Positions 26,424 through 35,110 of a stretch of DNA of 54,517 nucleotides are shown piece after piece. The DNA comes from Candidatus Zhuqueibacterota bacterium. GTDB lineage: Bacteria; Zhuqueibacterota; Zhuqueibacteria; Residuimicrobiales; Krinioviventaceae. How positions within the stretch are numbered: position 1 is the stretch's first letter; every line of letters begins with the position of its first letter. Location of the stretch: contig JAFGKD010000011.1 of assembly GCA_016928775.1 (NCBI GenBank), positions 1-54,517 of the forward strand, in the 5' to 3' direction. The position numbers and the translations under genes were made by a program. Below the pieces are notes generated by a model. The model was not told the DNA's origin, searched no databases, and worked only from the letters and a program-made list of their open reading frames with translations.

Positions 26424-28472
26424 ATGGAAATGTTGTCTACCCTGCCAAGCGATGATATTCGAGCTATCATGTGGCGGTATTCTGATCGATTTGATTTACA
26501 AATGTTAGTTCACTCTGTGCGAGCCGTGGCGCGCGGGCCAGTCGCGCAGGCCGTGGCAAACGGTGCGCGAAATTCGCATGATTGGACGGAAGAGAAAGCA
26601 AATCTGCTCAACGCTTTCGATACCTCCGGGATCACCTCTCTGTTTATGGAACCTGAACAGGGGGGATATATTGCCGGCCCCAAAAACCTTGCTCTGGCAA
26701 TAGCAGCGTTCGAGCTCTCCTGGGTTGATGGCGGATCGGCAACAGGCAGTTTGGCCGGCAATCTGGCGCTCGAGCCTATCCACGAACGCGGCACACCGGA
26801 ACAAAAACAATACTATATGTGCGGTGCCGTTCCGCCCCAGCCCGGTGAAAACCGCAAGATTCTACGAGGTGCTTTTGGATTGACTGAACCCCTGCCCTTT
26901 GTCGGTGTGGAAACCGGACTGCTCGGTGGCAAAGTTCGAGTTGCTGCCTGGAACGAAGGTGAGGAACCACTTTTGCAGGTTGATAAACGCGGCCGTTTCA
27001 TCACCAACATGGATTTCGCCAATTTTGTGTGCGCTGCTGTTGAGAGCGATGACGATCGAATCAAGGGCACGTGCATGATTATTGTTGAGGAAGATGATCC
27101 CGGCCTGTTTGATCGCGGCGCTCCGACCTTGAAGCTTGTACATCAACTCTCTTCAACGCGCGATCCCATCATCAGTCAGCAGGTGCCGGCACATCGCATC
27201 ATCGGCGGCTATACCATTCAGGACGGGATCATCGTACCCAATTACAACCATAGTGAAATAATAGAAGCCGTGTTCAAACGCACGCGCGTGACAGTTGGTC
27301 TCATGACAGCAGCCAAATTATTATCGGCTGTTGAACCCATTATCCGCTACCAGCGCGGACGTTTCCGCGGTGGCAATCTCGAGCCCGGTTCTCCCCGTTA
27401 CGAGCTCGGCATTCAGCAAAAAGATGATGCCTTGCATCGAACGGTCACAATTTGGGCAATGGGCGAAGCAGCGGCGTCATTTGGTTTTGAAGGTGCTCGT
27501 CTTTTTGACGAGCTCGCACCTTTGGAAGATGAAAAATTTAAAATATTTAATGAACAGGGCATTCGCGGCGGACGAGCCGAATTCAAAGCGCTCAAAGCAA
27601 AAGAAAAAAAAGCTATAGAATATATCCAGCTAAAAGCCAAGGATCAAACACAAACGGCCCGCTATGCCGAGCTCGAGAGCGATCCTCTTGTCAAATATGT
27701 TGCGATTGACTCCCTGGCAAATGTCCTATGTCCAGCGATAAAGTTGTGGAATACCGGCCAGGGCGCCACGATCATGCGTGAAGCCGTCAGCCTGATGGGC
27801 GGCTATGGAATCACCGAAGACTGTCCCGGTTTTTTAGGGCAAAAATGGATGGATGCCCAATTGGAAGCGACATACGAAGGCCCGGAAGCAGTGCAGCGTC
27901 GCCAACTGACCATCACCCTGATCACGCCAGTCTTTCAAGCCTGCTTCCAGACATGGATAGACACGCTCAAGTCAATCGCCCAAAGCCGTCCAGAAACTGG
28001 CGCCGAAGCGTTGGCGACGGCGATGGAATTATGGCGATATACCCTGAATTATCTGCAAACTCGCAAGGATACCCACGGTGTCAAACTCTGGGGCAGCGCA
28101 CGCCAGGGAGTAACCTTTCCCATGGCCGATGCTTTTTCCTGGCTGGCGGCGTCGTATCACCAGATTCTCGATGTTGTCGAATTGGCACTCAATGGCCCGA
28201 ACAACCCGGCGGTAGTCGAGGGACTTGACAGCACGATCGCGTTTTTCTCAGACCTGTGCATGATTCAGGTCGCGCGTGCCGTTGGCGAGGCCGGGCGCGT
28301 CTGCACCGAACTTTTTTACGGCTATGAGGTTGATGGACACGACGATACGGAATTTATCGAATTCAAAACAAAAGCGGACCGATTGACTGCCGGTGCTGGT
28401 CATGCCAGAGACCGCGCCGGTGTTGCGCTCACCCGGGTGATGATCCCGGAGGCGCTGGATTATCCGCAATAA
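26424..28472 (+). CDS. Large acyl-CoA dehydrogenase family flavoprotein
   Basis: Predicted FAD enzyme that oxidises an acyl-CoA or related thioester and passes electrons to ETF. The 682 residues exceed the usual 380-400. The N-terminal helical domain has LFMEPEQGGYIAGPKNLALA. The middle beta domain has a shortened counterpart of the usual AMTEP motif (GAFGLTEPLPFVGVETG). The helical domain carries LMGGYGITEDCPGF and the likely catalytic glutamate in ATYEGPEAVQ. About 180 extra C-terminal residues are helical, as in very-long-chain and ACAD9-like forms. AAAGG precedes ATG 26424. It leads a four-gene cluster with a quinone-oxidoreductase-like protein and ETF. The substrate is unknown. Confidence 0.85.
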   Translation: MEMLSTLPSDDIRAIMWRYSDRFDLQMLVHSVRAVARGPVAQAVANGARNSHDWTEEKANLLNAFDTSGITSLFMEPEQGGYIAGPKNLALAIAAFELSWVDGGSATGSLAGNLALEPIHERGTPEQKQYYMCGAVPPQPGENRKILRGAFGLTEPLPFVGVETGLLGGKVRVAAWNEGEEPLLQVDKRGRFITNMDFANFVCAAVESDDDRIKGTCMIIVEEDDPGLFDRGAPTLKLVHQLSSTRDPIISQQVPAHRIIGGYTIQDGIIVPNYNHSEIIEAVFKRTRVTVGLMTAAKLLSAVEPIIRYQRGRFRGGNLEPGSPRYELGIQQKDDALHRTVTIWAMGEAAASFGFEGARLFDELAPLEDEKFKIFNEQGIRGGRAEFKALKAKEKKAIEYIQLKAKDQTQTARYAELESDPLVKYVAIDSLANVLCPAIKLWNTGQGATIMREAVSLMGGYGITEDCPGFLGQKWMDAQLEATYEGPEAVQRRQLTITLITPVFQACFQTWIDTLKSIAQSRPETGAEALATAMELWRYTLNYLQTRKDTHGVKLWGSARQGVTFPMADAFSWLAASYHQILDVVELALNGPNNPAVVEGLDSTIAFFSDLCMIQVARAVGEAGRVCTELFYGYEVDGHDDTEFIEFKTKADRLTAGAGHARDRAGVALTRVMIPEALDYPQ

Positions 28473-28552
28473 TGATGTTCTGTGGTTTTGTGAGCACATT
28501 ATATTATTCTTAATTTTTATGATGAGAGATGATTGCTGAACGAGAAACGAGC

Positions 28553-30388
28553 ATGGATGATGTTCAACGACAAGCCATGGATGTTGATATAGCATGTGTC
28601 GGCTTTGGTCCGGCGACGGCTGCATTCCTCACCACGGTGTCGCGCGAATTGCTGAATGAAGACGGTACGCCCAAGCTTTTGAGCCAAAAGATGCCCGGCA
28701 TGCCGCTGCAGATTATGTGTTATGAGCGCGCCGATGATATCAGCTTTGGCGTCTCCGGTGTTGTGACCAAAGCCAAAGCGATTCGCCAGAGCTTCCCCGA
28801 CCTCACGGTCGAGGATATTTCCATGGCCCAAGAGATTAAAAAAGAAAAAATGGTTTACCTGCTCGACCCGGTCGGTGCCAGTCGTCGCAGTACTGTGCAT
28901 AATTTTCTTGACAGCCTGTTAAAGCCTGTTGCAAAAAACCATGCCATCGAATCGCCTTTTATCCCGGGAGGGATGAACAAACATGGCGGTTTGCTTTTTT
29001 CGATCGGTCAATTCAATCAATGGGTTGGTGCTCAGATCATGAGCAGTGGTTTGGTGCAGCTCTGGCCCGGCACGCCGGTAAATGCGCCACTCTTCGACGG
29101 TGACAAGGTCACTGGCATTCGACTCTCCGACCAGGGTGTTGACCTGAGAGGCAATCCGGAGGCCGCATTTATGCCCGGCATGGATATTCACGCAGATCTT
29201 ACAGTGGTCGGCGATGGTCCTGTCGGTTATATTGGTCAGCAACTGGATGAACATTTTGGCTTGCCGGAGGATCATGAACAAAAAGACTGGGCTGTTGGCA
29301 TGAAAATGGTTGTCGAGCTGCCCGAACAGTCGACACTTGAAGCCGGCACTGTACTGCACACCCTCGGTTTTCCGGAGCCGGAAATATTTGGATTCCTTTA
29401 TGTGCATCCGGACCGGCTGGCTTCTCTCGGCATTTTTATTCCATCCTGGTTTGATAATCCGGCGCGCACCAGTTATCGATATTTGCAGCACTGGATGATG
29501 CATCCCTATTTATGGAAAGACCTGCAGGGCGGTACGCTAAAATCGTGGGGGGCGAAATCATTGCAGGAATCCGGCAAACATGGCGAACCGCTACTCGCCG
29601 GTGATGGTTTTGCCCGCATCGGCGAAGGCTCCGGATCGACGAATATTTTTTTGAATTCAGGTGTCGATGAGGCCTGGATGACCGGCATTCTGCTCGGTAA
29701 AGCCGTCATAACATTGGCAACGGAGCAAAAGCCATTCAGCAAGGATAATCTTCAAGCCACTTATGTCAAAAAACGCCACGACAGCTGGCTGGAGCGAGAG
29801 GCACAGATTGCCGCCGGTGCCCGCAATGGATTTCAACGAGGCTTTTTCACCGGTCTCCTGGGCATGGGCCTGACCATGCTCTCTGGCGGAATATTTAAAG
29901 TGAAAACGCCTGCCAAAGCGGCGTATGAACGTTCGGTCAATCTCATAGATTTTTACAAAGGACGAATCCCGGAAGCGGAGATCAAAAAAATCCAGCAAGA
30001 GTCCTACGCAAAAGGCATCGCGGCGAGCGATGCCTTGATGACGCGCGCCGGCTGGCCGGACATTCCATACGACGGTCAATTGCTCATGACCCATCAGGAT
30101 GCGCTTTTCTCCGGCGGCAAAGTGCAAGCAGCGGCGGGATACAAAGACCACGTCGTCTTTCTTTTTCCGTATTTATGCGAAACCTGCGAGAACAAACTCT
30201 GCATCGAGATATGCTCTGGTCAGGCGATCACTCCGGGTGAAAACGGCATCCCGGAATTTGATCGGGAAAAATGCATCCATTGCGGCGCATGTATGTGGAA
30301 TTGCGTCAAAACGATTCCCGGAGATCCGACCAAAACAAATATCTCGTTTCAGGCGGGTAGCGGGGGATTACACTCGGTCGAAAATTAG
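28553..30388 (+). CDS. ETF-quinone oxidoreductase / FixCX-like flavoprotein with Fe-S domain
   Basis: Predicted FAD protein that takes electrons from ETF to the quinone pool or another acceptor. The dinucleotide fold DVDIACVGFGPATAA is near residue 10, with a second nucleotide-site element TVVGDGPVGYIG and a late FAD motif AGDGFARIGEGSGSTN. The C-terminal 80 residues match a FixX-type ferredoxin: CETCENKLCIEIC, then CIHCGACMWNC, followed by FQAGSGGLHS. There are eight cysteines in the two motifs, more than in single-cluster ETF-QO. The start is uncertain (28529, 28553 or codon MDVDIAC). It lies 80 nt after the dehydrogenase and 85 nt before etfB. Confidence 0.82.
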   Translation: MDDVQRQAMDVDIACVGFGPATAAFLTTVSRELLNEDGTPKLLSQKMPGMPLQIMCYERADDISFGVSGVVTKAKAIRQSFPDLTVEDISMAQEIKKEKMVYLLDPVGASRRSTVHNFLDSLLKPVAKNHAIESPFIPGGMNKHGGLLFSIGQFNQWVGAQIMSSGLVQLWPGTPVNAPLFDGDKVTGIRLSDQGVDLRGNPEAAFMPGMDIHADLTVVGDGPVGYIGQQLDEHFGLPEDHEQKDWAVGMKMVVELPEQSTLEAGTVLHTLGFPEPEIFGFLYVHPDRLASLGIFIPSWFDNPARTSYRYLQHWMMHPYLWKDLQGGTLKSWGAKSLQESGKHGEPLLAGDGFARIGEGSGSTNIFLNSGVDEAWMTGILLGKAVITLATEQKPFSKDNLQATYVKKRHDSWLEREAQIAAGARNGFQRGFFTGLLGMGLTMLSGGIFKVKTPAKAAYERSVNLIDFYKGRIPEAEIKKIQQESYAKGIAASDALMTRAGWPDIPYDGQLLMTHQDALFSGGKVQAAAGYKDHVVFLFPYLCETCENKLCIEICSGQAITPGENGIPEFDREKCIHCGACMWNCVKTIPGDPTKTNISFQAGSGGLHSVEN

Positions 30389-30473
30389 CGGGGTATGCGC
30401 GATCCTGGTATCGCGCATCACCTTTGTCATAATATATTCTAAAAAAACGATCTCAAATATCAGGAGCTATTTC

Positions 30474-31274
30474 ATGTCATTAACCATCGTCGTCTGCGGC
30501 AGTCTTGTTCCAGATCCGCTGCAGTCACTCATTCCCATGCCGACACCGGATGGATTCGGACTCAAAAATGAAATGATGCTGCCGCATGTTCTCGATCCGT
30601 GGGCCGCACATGCGTTGTATGAAGCAGCCAATTTAGCCAAAAAGGTGAATGGCAAAGTGTATCTGGTGAGCCTGGGGCTTAAAGCCAAGCTGCAGCAAAG
30701 TATGATGACCATCGCACAAAAAGTACCATTTGAGCTGGTGGCGGTCGACGCGTCCCATAGCGGCTTTAGCGATTCCAGCGCAGTTGCTGATGCTCTGGCT
30801 GCAGCGATTAATAGTATCGCGGGACTGGATAAATCCAGTCTGCTGATATTTGGTGGTTGGGAATCCGCTTCCCGTGCCGCCGGCACCACAATGCAAATTG
30901 TCGGGGAAAAACTCGGCATTGTGGATCAGTTCCAGGGAGTGGATGAAATTTTATTGAATTCAGACGGCTCTTTTCAGGTGCTCGAGCGCGTTGAAGGCGG
31001 CACGCATCAAGTCTCGGTCTGCAGTGGTCCCCCGGCAGTGCTTGGTTGGGCCACCGGCAACTTGCCCGAACCGCCGAACAATCCACAAGTGGGCATGCTG
31101 AATATGCGCATCGTGATGCCGGCCATCCAGCAAGCCAAGCCGGCGACAATTAAAGACCAGGCGCTCACATTTCACAATGTCGAGGTGCCGGCGCAACGAC
31201 GTCAAACCAAAATTGTCAAAGACACACCCGTGCCAGAAATCGCCAGGGAAATTGTCGAGTGGTTGAGGCTATAA
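30474..31274 (+). CDS. etfB: Electron transfer flavoprotein beta subunit, divergent
   Basis: Partner of EtfA, receiving electrons from acyl-CoA dehydrogenase. The 266 residues begin SLTIVVCGSLVPDP, align with the usual 'VCVKQVPD' start, and keep DPWAAHALYEAANLAKK (usual NPFDEYALEEA). The nucleotide-binding segment, normally close to 'DGDTGQVG', reads ASRAAGTTMQIVGEKLG, so the conserved aspartate is not present. The C-terminal EIAREIVEWLRL recognition helix is retained. The start at 30474 is set by AGGAG; the frame is open much further upstream, inside the previous gene. It is two bases from etfA. Confidence 0.88.
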   Translation: MSLTIVVCGSLVPDPLQSLIPMPTPDGFGLKNEMMLPHVLDPWAAHALYEAANLAKKVNGKVYLVSLGLKAKLQQSMMTIAQKVPFELVAVDASHSGFSDSSAVADALAAAINSIAGLDKSSLLIFGGWESASRAAGTTMQIVGEKLGIVDQFQGVDEILLNSDGSFQVLERVEGGTHQVSVCSGPPAVLGWATGNLPEPPNNPQVGMLNMRIVMPAIQQAKPATIKDQALTFHNVEVPAQRRQTKIVKDTPVPEIAREIVEWLRL

Positions 31275-31276
31275 AT

Positions 31277-32281
31277 ATGGAAAAAATACTATTCTTATCC
31301 CATACTGAAGAAAACGGTCACTTGTCGCCACACGCGTTGGAAACATTGACCGCAGCGTCCCGGATAGCGGCGGGCTTGGGCGGCGAACTGCTGGTCGGAT
31401 TATACGGCGGCTCCACCGGCGACGCCGTTCAACAGGTCAGTGGTAAAACATACACGATTGAAGAAAAAATCTTTGCTGTTTCGCGCTACGCGACAGATGC
31501 TGCGGCAGCAGAAGCGATCTGCAGAGCGGCTGGCGCGACGATCGTCGTTGCGCCCGGAACGTCGCGTACCATGCGATATCTCTCCGGCGTAGCCGCACGA
31601 CTCGATGGCAAAGTCGACACCCACATAACCGGACTGAGCACAGAAGGCGGACTGATGCTGCACAGATGGTATTATCGTCAACGCATGCGCGCCGAGATCA
31701 GACGTTCAGATCGTCCCTGGTTCATCGCTGTTGAATCCGGTATTTTTGAAAAATTTGTCGGAACCGGAGGGACGGTCGAGTCCGTGTCCGTCGTGATTGA
31801 CGATAAACTGCTGCGCACATCGGTTCAGGGTTTCAAGTCGCCGGTCACTGGCGAGCAAACGATTCGTCCCGATGCCGATACGCTTTTTGTTGCAGGTGCC
31901 GGCTGGACCAAAAAACAGGCCGACGGTCAGACACACACGGACAACGCAGCGGACCTTATTCTTGACTTTTTGAAAAAATCCGGCGCCTCGCTGGGCTCCA
32001 GTAAATCGTTAGTGGATTTAAAAGGCGAGGGCCAGTCCGTGCTGCCGTTTATGACGCATCTGAATCAAGTGGGTCAAACCGGTTCCACACCGCGTCACCC
32101 GAAAGGACTGGCGACGTGCTGTCATGGCGAAGAACCGCACGTCGTCGGTTGGCGATTTATCACCGAACGCCGCGCCATCAACCTCGATCCCAATTGTGGC
32201 TGGGCGCAAGGCAAAGCTGATGTGCTATATGTGGCGGATGCTTTTGCCGTGATCGAGGAAATAAACAAATTGCTCGGCTAA
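31277..32281 (+). CDS. etfA: Electron transfer flavoprotein alpha subunit, divergent
   Basis: FAD-carrying half of ETF, 334 residues. The N-terminal domain is normal in layout (KILFLSHTEENGHLSPHALE). The C-terminal FAD domain keeps TLFVAGAGWTKK, LNQVGQTG and INLDPNCGWAQGKADVLYV. Where canonical EtfA has LYIAVGISGAIQHLAG, this protein has LATCCHGEEPHVVGW, changing the loop that contacts the FAD ring. ATG 31277 begins two bases after the etfB stop codon; an in-frame upstream start overlaps etfB. With the preceding genes this looks like a dedicated electron-transfer chain. Confidence 0.85.
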   Translation: MEKILFLSHTEENGHLSPHALETLTAASRIAAGLGGELLVGLYGGSTGDAVQQVSGKTYTIEEKIFAVSRYATDAAAAEAICRAAGATIVVAPGTSRTMRYLSGVAARLDGKVDTHITGLSTEGGLMLHRWYYRQRMRAEIRRSDRPWFIAVESGIFEKFVGTGGTVESVSVVIDDKLLRTSVQGFKSPVTGEQTIRPDADTLFVAGAGWTKKQADGQTHTDNAADLILDFLKKSGASLGSSKSLVDLKGEGQSVLPFMTHLNQVGQTGSTPRHPKGLATCCHGEEPHVVGWRFITERRAINLDPNCGWAQGKADVLYVADAFAVIEEINKLLG

Positions 32282-32328
32282 TTCTCCAAGAAGAGAATCT
32301 CTGGACGATTCAGCATAAAATATATTTC

Positions 32329-32367
32329 GCATCCAACTGGTGAACGCTGAAGAGAACAGCTGGATGC
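32329..32367. repeat. Imperfect inverted repeat after etfA
   Basis: GCATCCAACTG (32329-32339) pairs with CAGCTGGATGC (32357-32367), an 11-bp stem with one mismatch and a 17-nt loop. It is followed only by TAATTTC, so it could be a poor terminator or a processing signal for the etf transcript. I see nothing else in the gap 32282-32576 apart from AT-rich sequence before the next gene. Confidence 0.4.
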
Positions 32368-32576
32368 TAATTTCTGCGCCAACACACGCTAAAGCCTCCG
32401 CTTATTAATATCGCTTCCTTTTGAGCCGATTTTCATCAATACATCCCCCAATATATTTGACATTTCTTATACAATATTTATTTTTTTCACCCATAATCGG
32501 GAATGAAATGAATATCTAATGGTGTTAAATAGACAAATATTAGACAATAATATGAATAAACTGAAAGGGAAAAACG

Positions 32577-33047
32577 ATGAAAAATTTAGCTGGTATAATG
32601 ATATTAATTTTATTTGTCACTTTTACGGTTGAAGCCAAAATGTTAGCCGTAGATGAAGCTCGTTTGAATACATTTATGACCAATATTGATCTATCTTTGA
32701 ATTCTGAAAACGACGGCGTGCGATTCTGGGCCATGTTTCTGTTGGCGCGATTAAAATCGGATATGCCGGAGATTGATTTGACGCGTTTTAATAGAACATT
32801 AACACGCATGGTGGATCGGGATAAAGAAGAACTGTTACGCGTGAATGCAAAAATGACCTATCTCTACTTGAATGAACCCGAGCTTGTAAAAGAGGTTAGA
32901 GTATTGGATCGTGAAAATCCGCTGATTTTTTACGCGCAGCTCTATTTGGCAAAGTATAACGAAAAATTCAATCTCGAAAATGTGAGCACGTTGGAACAAA
33001 TCAAAGAGTTATCCAATCAGATAGAGGAACTTGAAAAGCAGATGTGA
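32577..33047 (+). CDS. Small exported protein of unknown function
   Basis: A 156-residue protein with a signal peptide (MKNLAGIMILILFVTFTVEA). The mature part is entirely helical, rich in Leu, Arg and Glu. It reads like two or three helical hairpins (VRFWAMFLLARLKSDMPEID, LTRMVDRDKEELLRVNAKM), ending in a short coiled coil (LEQIKELSNQIEELEKQM). This resembles HEAT-like or tetratricopeptide-like folds but no specific match is claimed. GAAAGGG precedes the ATG. A strong terminator follows within 20 nt, so it is monocistronic. Confidence 0.7.
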   Translation: MKNLAGIMILILFVTFTVEAKMLAVDEARLNTFMTNIDLSLNSENDGVRFWAMFLLARLKSDMPEIDLTRFNRTLTRMVDRDKEELLRVNAKMTYLYLNEPELVKEVRVLDRENPLIFYAQLYLAKYNEKFNLENVSTLEQIKELSNQIEELEKQM

Positions 33048-33061
33048 TATACATCGATGCC

Positions 33062-33087
33062 AAGCCCGCCAAAGCGGGCTTTTTTTA
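33062..33087 (+). terminator. Intrinsic terminator, AGCCCGC/GCGGGCT
   Basis: A perfect 7-bp GC-rich stem (33063-33069 with 33074-33080) with a 4-nt loop is followed by a T run. It lies 15 nt past the stop codon of the small exported protein and a few bases before the end of the convergent lipoprotein gene. Confidence 0.9.
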
Positions 33088-33091
33088 TTTC

Positions 33092-33763
33092 CTAAAGCGC
33101 TTTAAGCACGTTCTCCGACTCGATTTGGCGAAAAATATCATGTAAAAACTCGACGTACAACTCTTCGGTCTTGCGTCTCTCCGGATGAAAAGGATAAATA
33201 AAAATCAACAACGCTTGCACCCATTTTGTCAATCCGGAATTTCTGGAATAGGTCTGAATTAATTGTCGCTGTGAATTATAGATTTCAACACCGACCGAGT
33301 AGGAATGATGATATGGGATCGGCACCAGTGTCAAAGTCACGGTTGAGCCAATAGTTCCCAAAAAATATTTGGCAAAAGACTTTTGCCGCATAAAGCGAAT
33401 GCTGATCACATAATCATGCGTCGCAATCAAGCTGTCTTTTAGAGCGCGGCGCTCCGGCTCATTGACATCAGAAGCATATTCGGTGTAGGTGGCATATGCA
33501 TTGATGTTGCTCAGCTCCGTTAATGCATCACGAAAAAAATCATCAAAACCACTGATACGCTGGTACTGATTGTCCAGCTTGGGAATGGCATCATAGCCCA
33601 CGGTTTGGCGATAGTGGCTAAAAATGAAGAGGACATCAACCCGATCGGCACCAAAATTCTTCTCAATGGCCCCATCGTATTGGCCTTCTATGGCAGATTT
33701 AAATGTGGCACATCCTGCAAATAGCAGAATGATAAGCAGAAAGAGGTGCAGTACTTTTTTCAA
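33092..33763 (-). CDS. Lipoprotein of unknown function
   Basis: A 223-residue protein with a lipobox (LLIILLFAGC, Cys18). The mature part begins with acidic, soluble sequence containing VDVLFIFSHYRQTVGYDAIP and ends with a helical segment (EELYVEFLHDIFRQIES). A moderately hydrophobic stretch (FLGTIGSTVTLTLVPIPY) occurs in the middle. The start is TTG at 33763 with GGAGAAAATAGC upstream, the only start that retains the whole signal. I do not recognise the family. Confidence 0.65.
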   Translation of the reverse strand: MKKVLHLFLLIILLFAGCATFKSAIEGQYDGAIEKNFGADRVDVLFIFSHYRQTVGYDAIPKLDNQYQRISGFDDFFRDALTELSNINAYATYTEYASDVNEPERRALKDSLIATHDYVISIRFMRQKSFAKYFLGTIGSTVTLTLVPIPYHHSYSVGVEIYNSQRQLIQTYSRNSGLTKWVQALLIFIYPFHPERRKTEELYVEFLHDIFRQIESENVLKAL

Positions 33764-33866
33764 GCTATTTTCTCCGTTAAAAAGTTATATTTACCGCAAG
33801 TAAAGCAGCACAAAAATAGAGCAAAAAATTTTGCGTTCCGAAGCATCTTGCCCTCATACCAACTTT

Positions 33867-34229
33867 TCAATGGACTCTGATCTTTTTTCTGTAAAGCCAG
33901 TCTAACAAAAAAAGTAAACAGATGAGAAACAGAGGGCCGGAAATAAGCAGATACGTTACGAGGGGAAATTTTGCCTTTGTCATCATAATGTAAAAAACAC
34001 CCAAAGCAAGATAGGCCAGCGCACCGATCCACTCCCATCGCCACGCAAGAACAAGAAAAAGTATGACAATATAAGTTGGAATGAGATGAATAAAAAATCC
34101 CGCCAGCGCCTCCCGGAGACCAACGCCTTCTTCAAAGACATCCAATGCAAACAGGCTCAGAAATATGGCAAAGAGTATTGTTAACACTCTCGGCATCCAG
34201 AAGAGAATTCGGCGAGTGACTTTTTTCAT
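33867..34229 (-). CDS. Small inner-membrane protein (DUF7670-like)
   Basis: A 120-residue protein with four predicted membrane helices: RVLTILFAIFLSLFALDVF, LIPTYIVILFLVLAW, ALAYLALGVFYIMM and LLISGPLFLICLLFLLDWLY. The pattern RILFWMPR, then a 'FALDVF' helix, then WRWEWIGA, then LLISGPLFL resembles the DUF7670 family of small membrane proteins of unknown function. The ATG at 34229 has GGA eight bases upstream; an ATG four codons earlier (34241) is possible. Confidence 0.7.
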   Translation of the reverse strand: MKKVTRRILFWMPRVLTILFAIFLSLFALDVFEEGVGLREALAGFFIHLIPTYIVILFLVLAWRWEWIGALAYLALGVFYIMMTKAKFPLVTYLLISGPLFLICLLFLLDWLYRKKIRVH

Positions 34230-34458
34230 GCGATAGTCCATCAGTTGAACTGGCTATTTGAATAGTATAAAAAAAAGACAACACTATCAATTAAAAATTA
34301 GATAATTCTATAAAAATTGACACGGATGACGAATTTTTGCCAAATAGCAAAGTTATTATGCTTTATGACTTTGCATGAATTTTTCAGGCTACAGAAAGAA
34401 AAGAGAGGAATTCTTGTCGGTAAAAGAAAAAGATAAAAACGGGGACTATCAAAAGTTT

Positions 34459-34472
34459 GCTCAATATTGAGC
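34459..34472. repeat. 14-bp perfect palindrome
   Basis: GCTCAATATTGAGC is a perfect palindrome lying 22 bp before the hairpin pair at 34494-34602. It could be a protein-binding site or part of the same element. It falls in the gene-free interval 34242-34633. Confidence 0.4.
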
Positions 34473-34493
34473 ATGCCACAATAAAGTTCTCTC

Positions 34494-34602
34494 ATTTCCC
34501 CGCCGAGCGGGGAAATGCAGCATGGACACTCAGCGTTCAGTCAGTCTGCCGGGATTTCGGACGCGAGGCATCCTCCCTGCATCCCGCCGGAGACCGGCGG
34601 GA
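34494..34602. repeat. Hairpin pair element in a gene-free stretch
   Basis: The 392-nt gap 34242-34633 contains two perfect hairpins with 3-nt loops: ATTTCCCCGC/GCGGGGAAAT (34494-34516) and TCCCGCCGG/CCGGCGGGA (34582-34602). The segment is clearly more GC-rich than the AT-rich surroundings. It lies just downstream of the truncated sigma-factor gene. The design, with two tight hairpins tens of bases apart, matches 25219-25292, though the sequences differ. I see no coding potential here. Confidence 0.55.
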
Positions 34603-34633
34603 CGAGATAAAAGATTTTAATATAACAACTGAA

Positions 34634-34867
34634 TTACAAAGCTGACGGCACCAATGAGGCATTCATTTCCATAATTTGAAACAACCACTCTCGAAATCCG
34701 ATACGTCGGTCAAATGAATCAAAACGATAATACGCTTGTGAGAAAGTTGATTGAACGAGTTTTTCTGCTTGCGGAGTATCACATGTAAGATGGATTGCCT
34801 TTGTGTACACGGCATCCATATTGTCGCGCGCCAGACGCTCAAATTCAGCAGTTTTTGTGGGTTGCAT
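34634..34867 (-). CDS. Truncated sigma-70 region 2 (ECF-like) protein
   Basis: Only 77 residues. The sequence LARDNMDAVYTKAIHLTCDT, EKLVQSTFSQAYYRFDSFD and GFREWLFQIME matches sigma region 2 of ECF factors, which in full length are about 180 residues with a region 4. Here reading ends at NASLVPSAL with no region 2.4 or region 4. The 5' end is well preserved: ATG 34867 has GGGAG at a good distance. A hairpin element follows 32 bp after the stop codon. It may be a truncated gene or a functional stand-alone domain; I favour truncation. Confidence 0.65.
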   Translation of the reverse strand: MQPTKTAEFERLARDNMDAVYTKAIHLTCDTPQAEKLVQSTFSQAYYRFDSFDRRIGFREWLFQIMEMNASLVPSAL

Positions 34868-35110
34868 AGTCATCTCCCTCTTTGTTTGAACTGCTATTTT
34901 TTCCCCCCAATTATCCCTTTAAGACGTTGCTAAAACCATACCAAAAGTTTTCTACACATTCAGGTTGAAAAGATGGCATTCGGCGTTCAAAAATGAAATC
35001 GAGTCTCAAAGCTGTTATTCTTTTCAATGAACTATTTTTACGCTTGCTGGTTGAAATTTAGCGAAACGTCATTTAGATTATAATAAATCTAAACAAAAAG
35101 GAAAGCGAAC

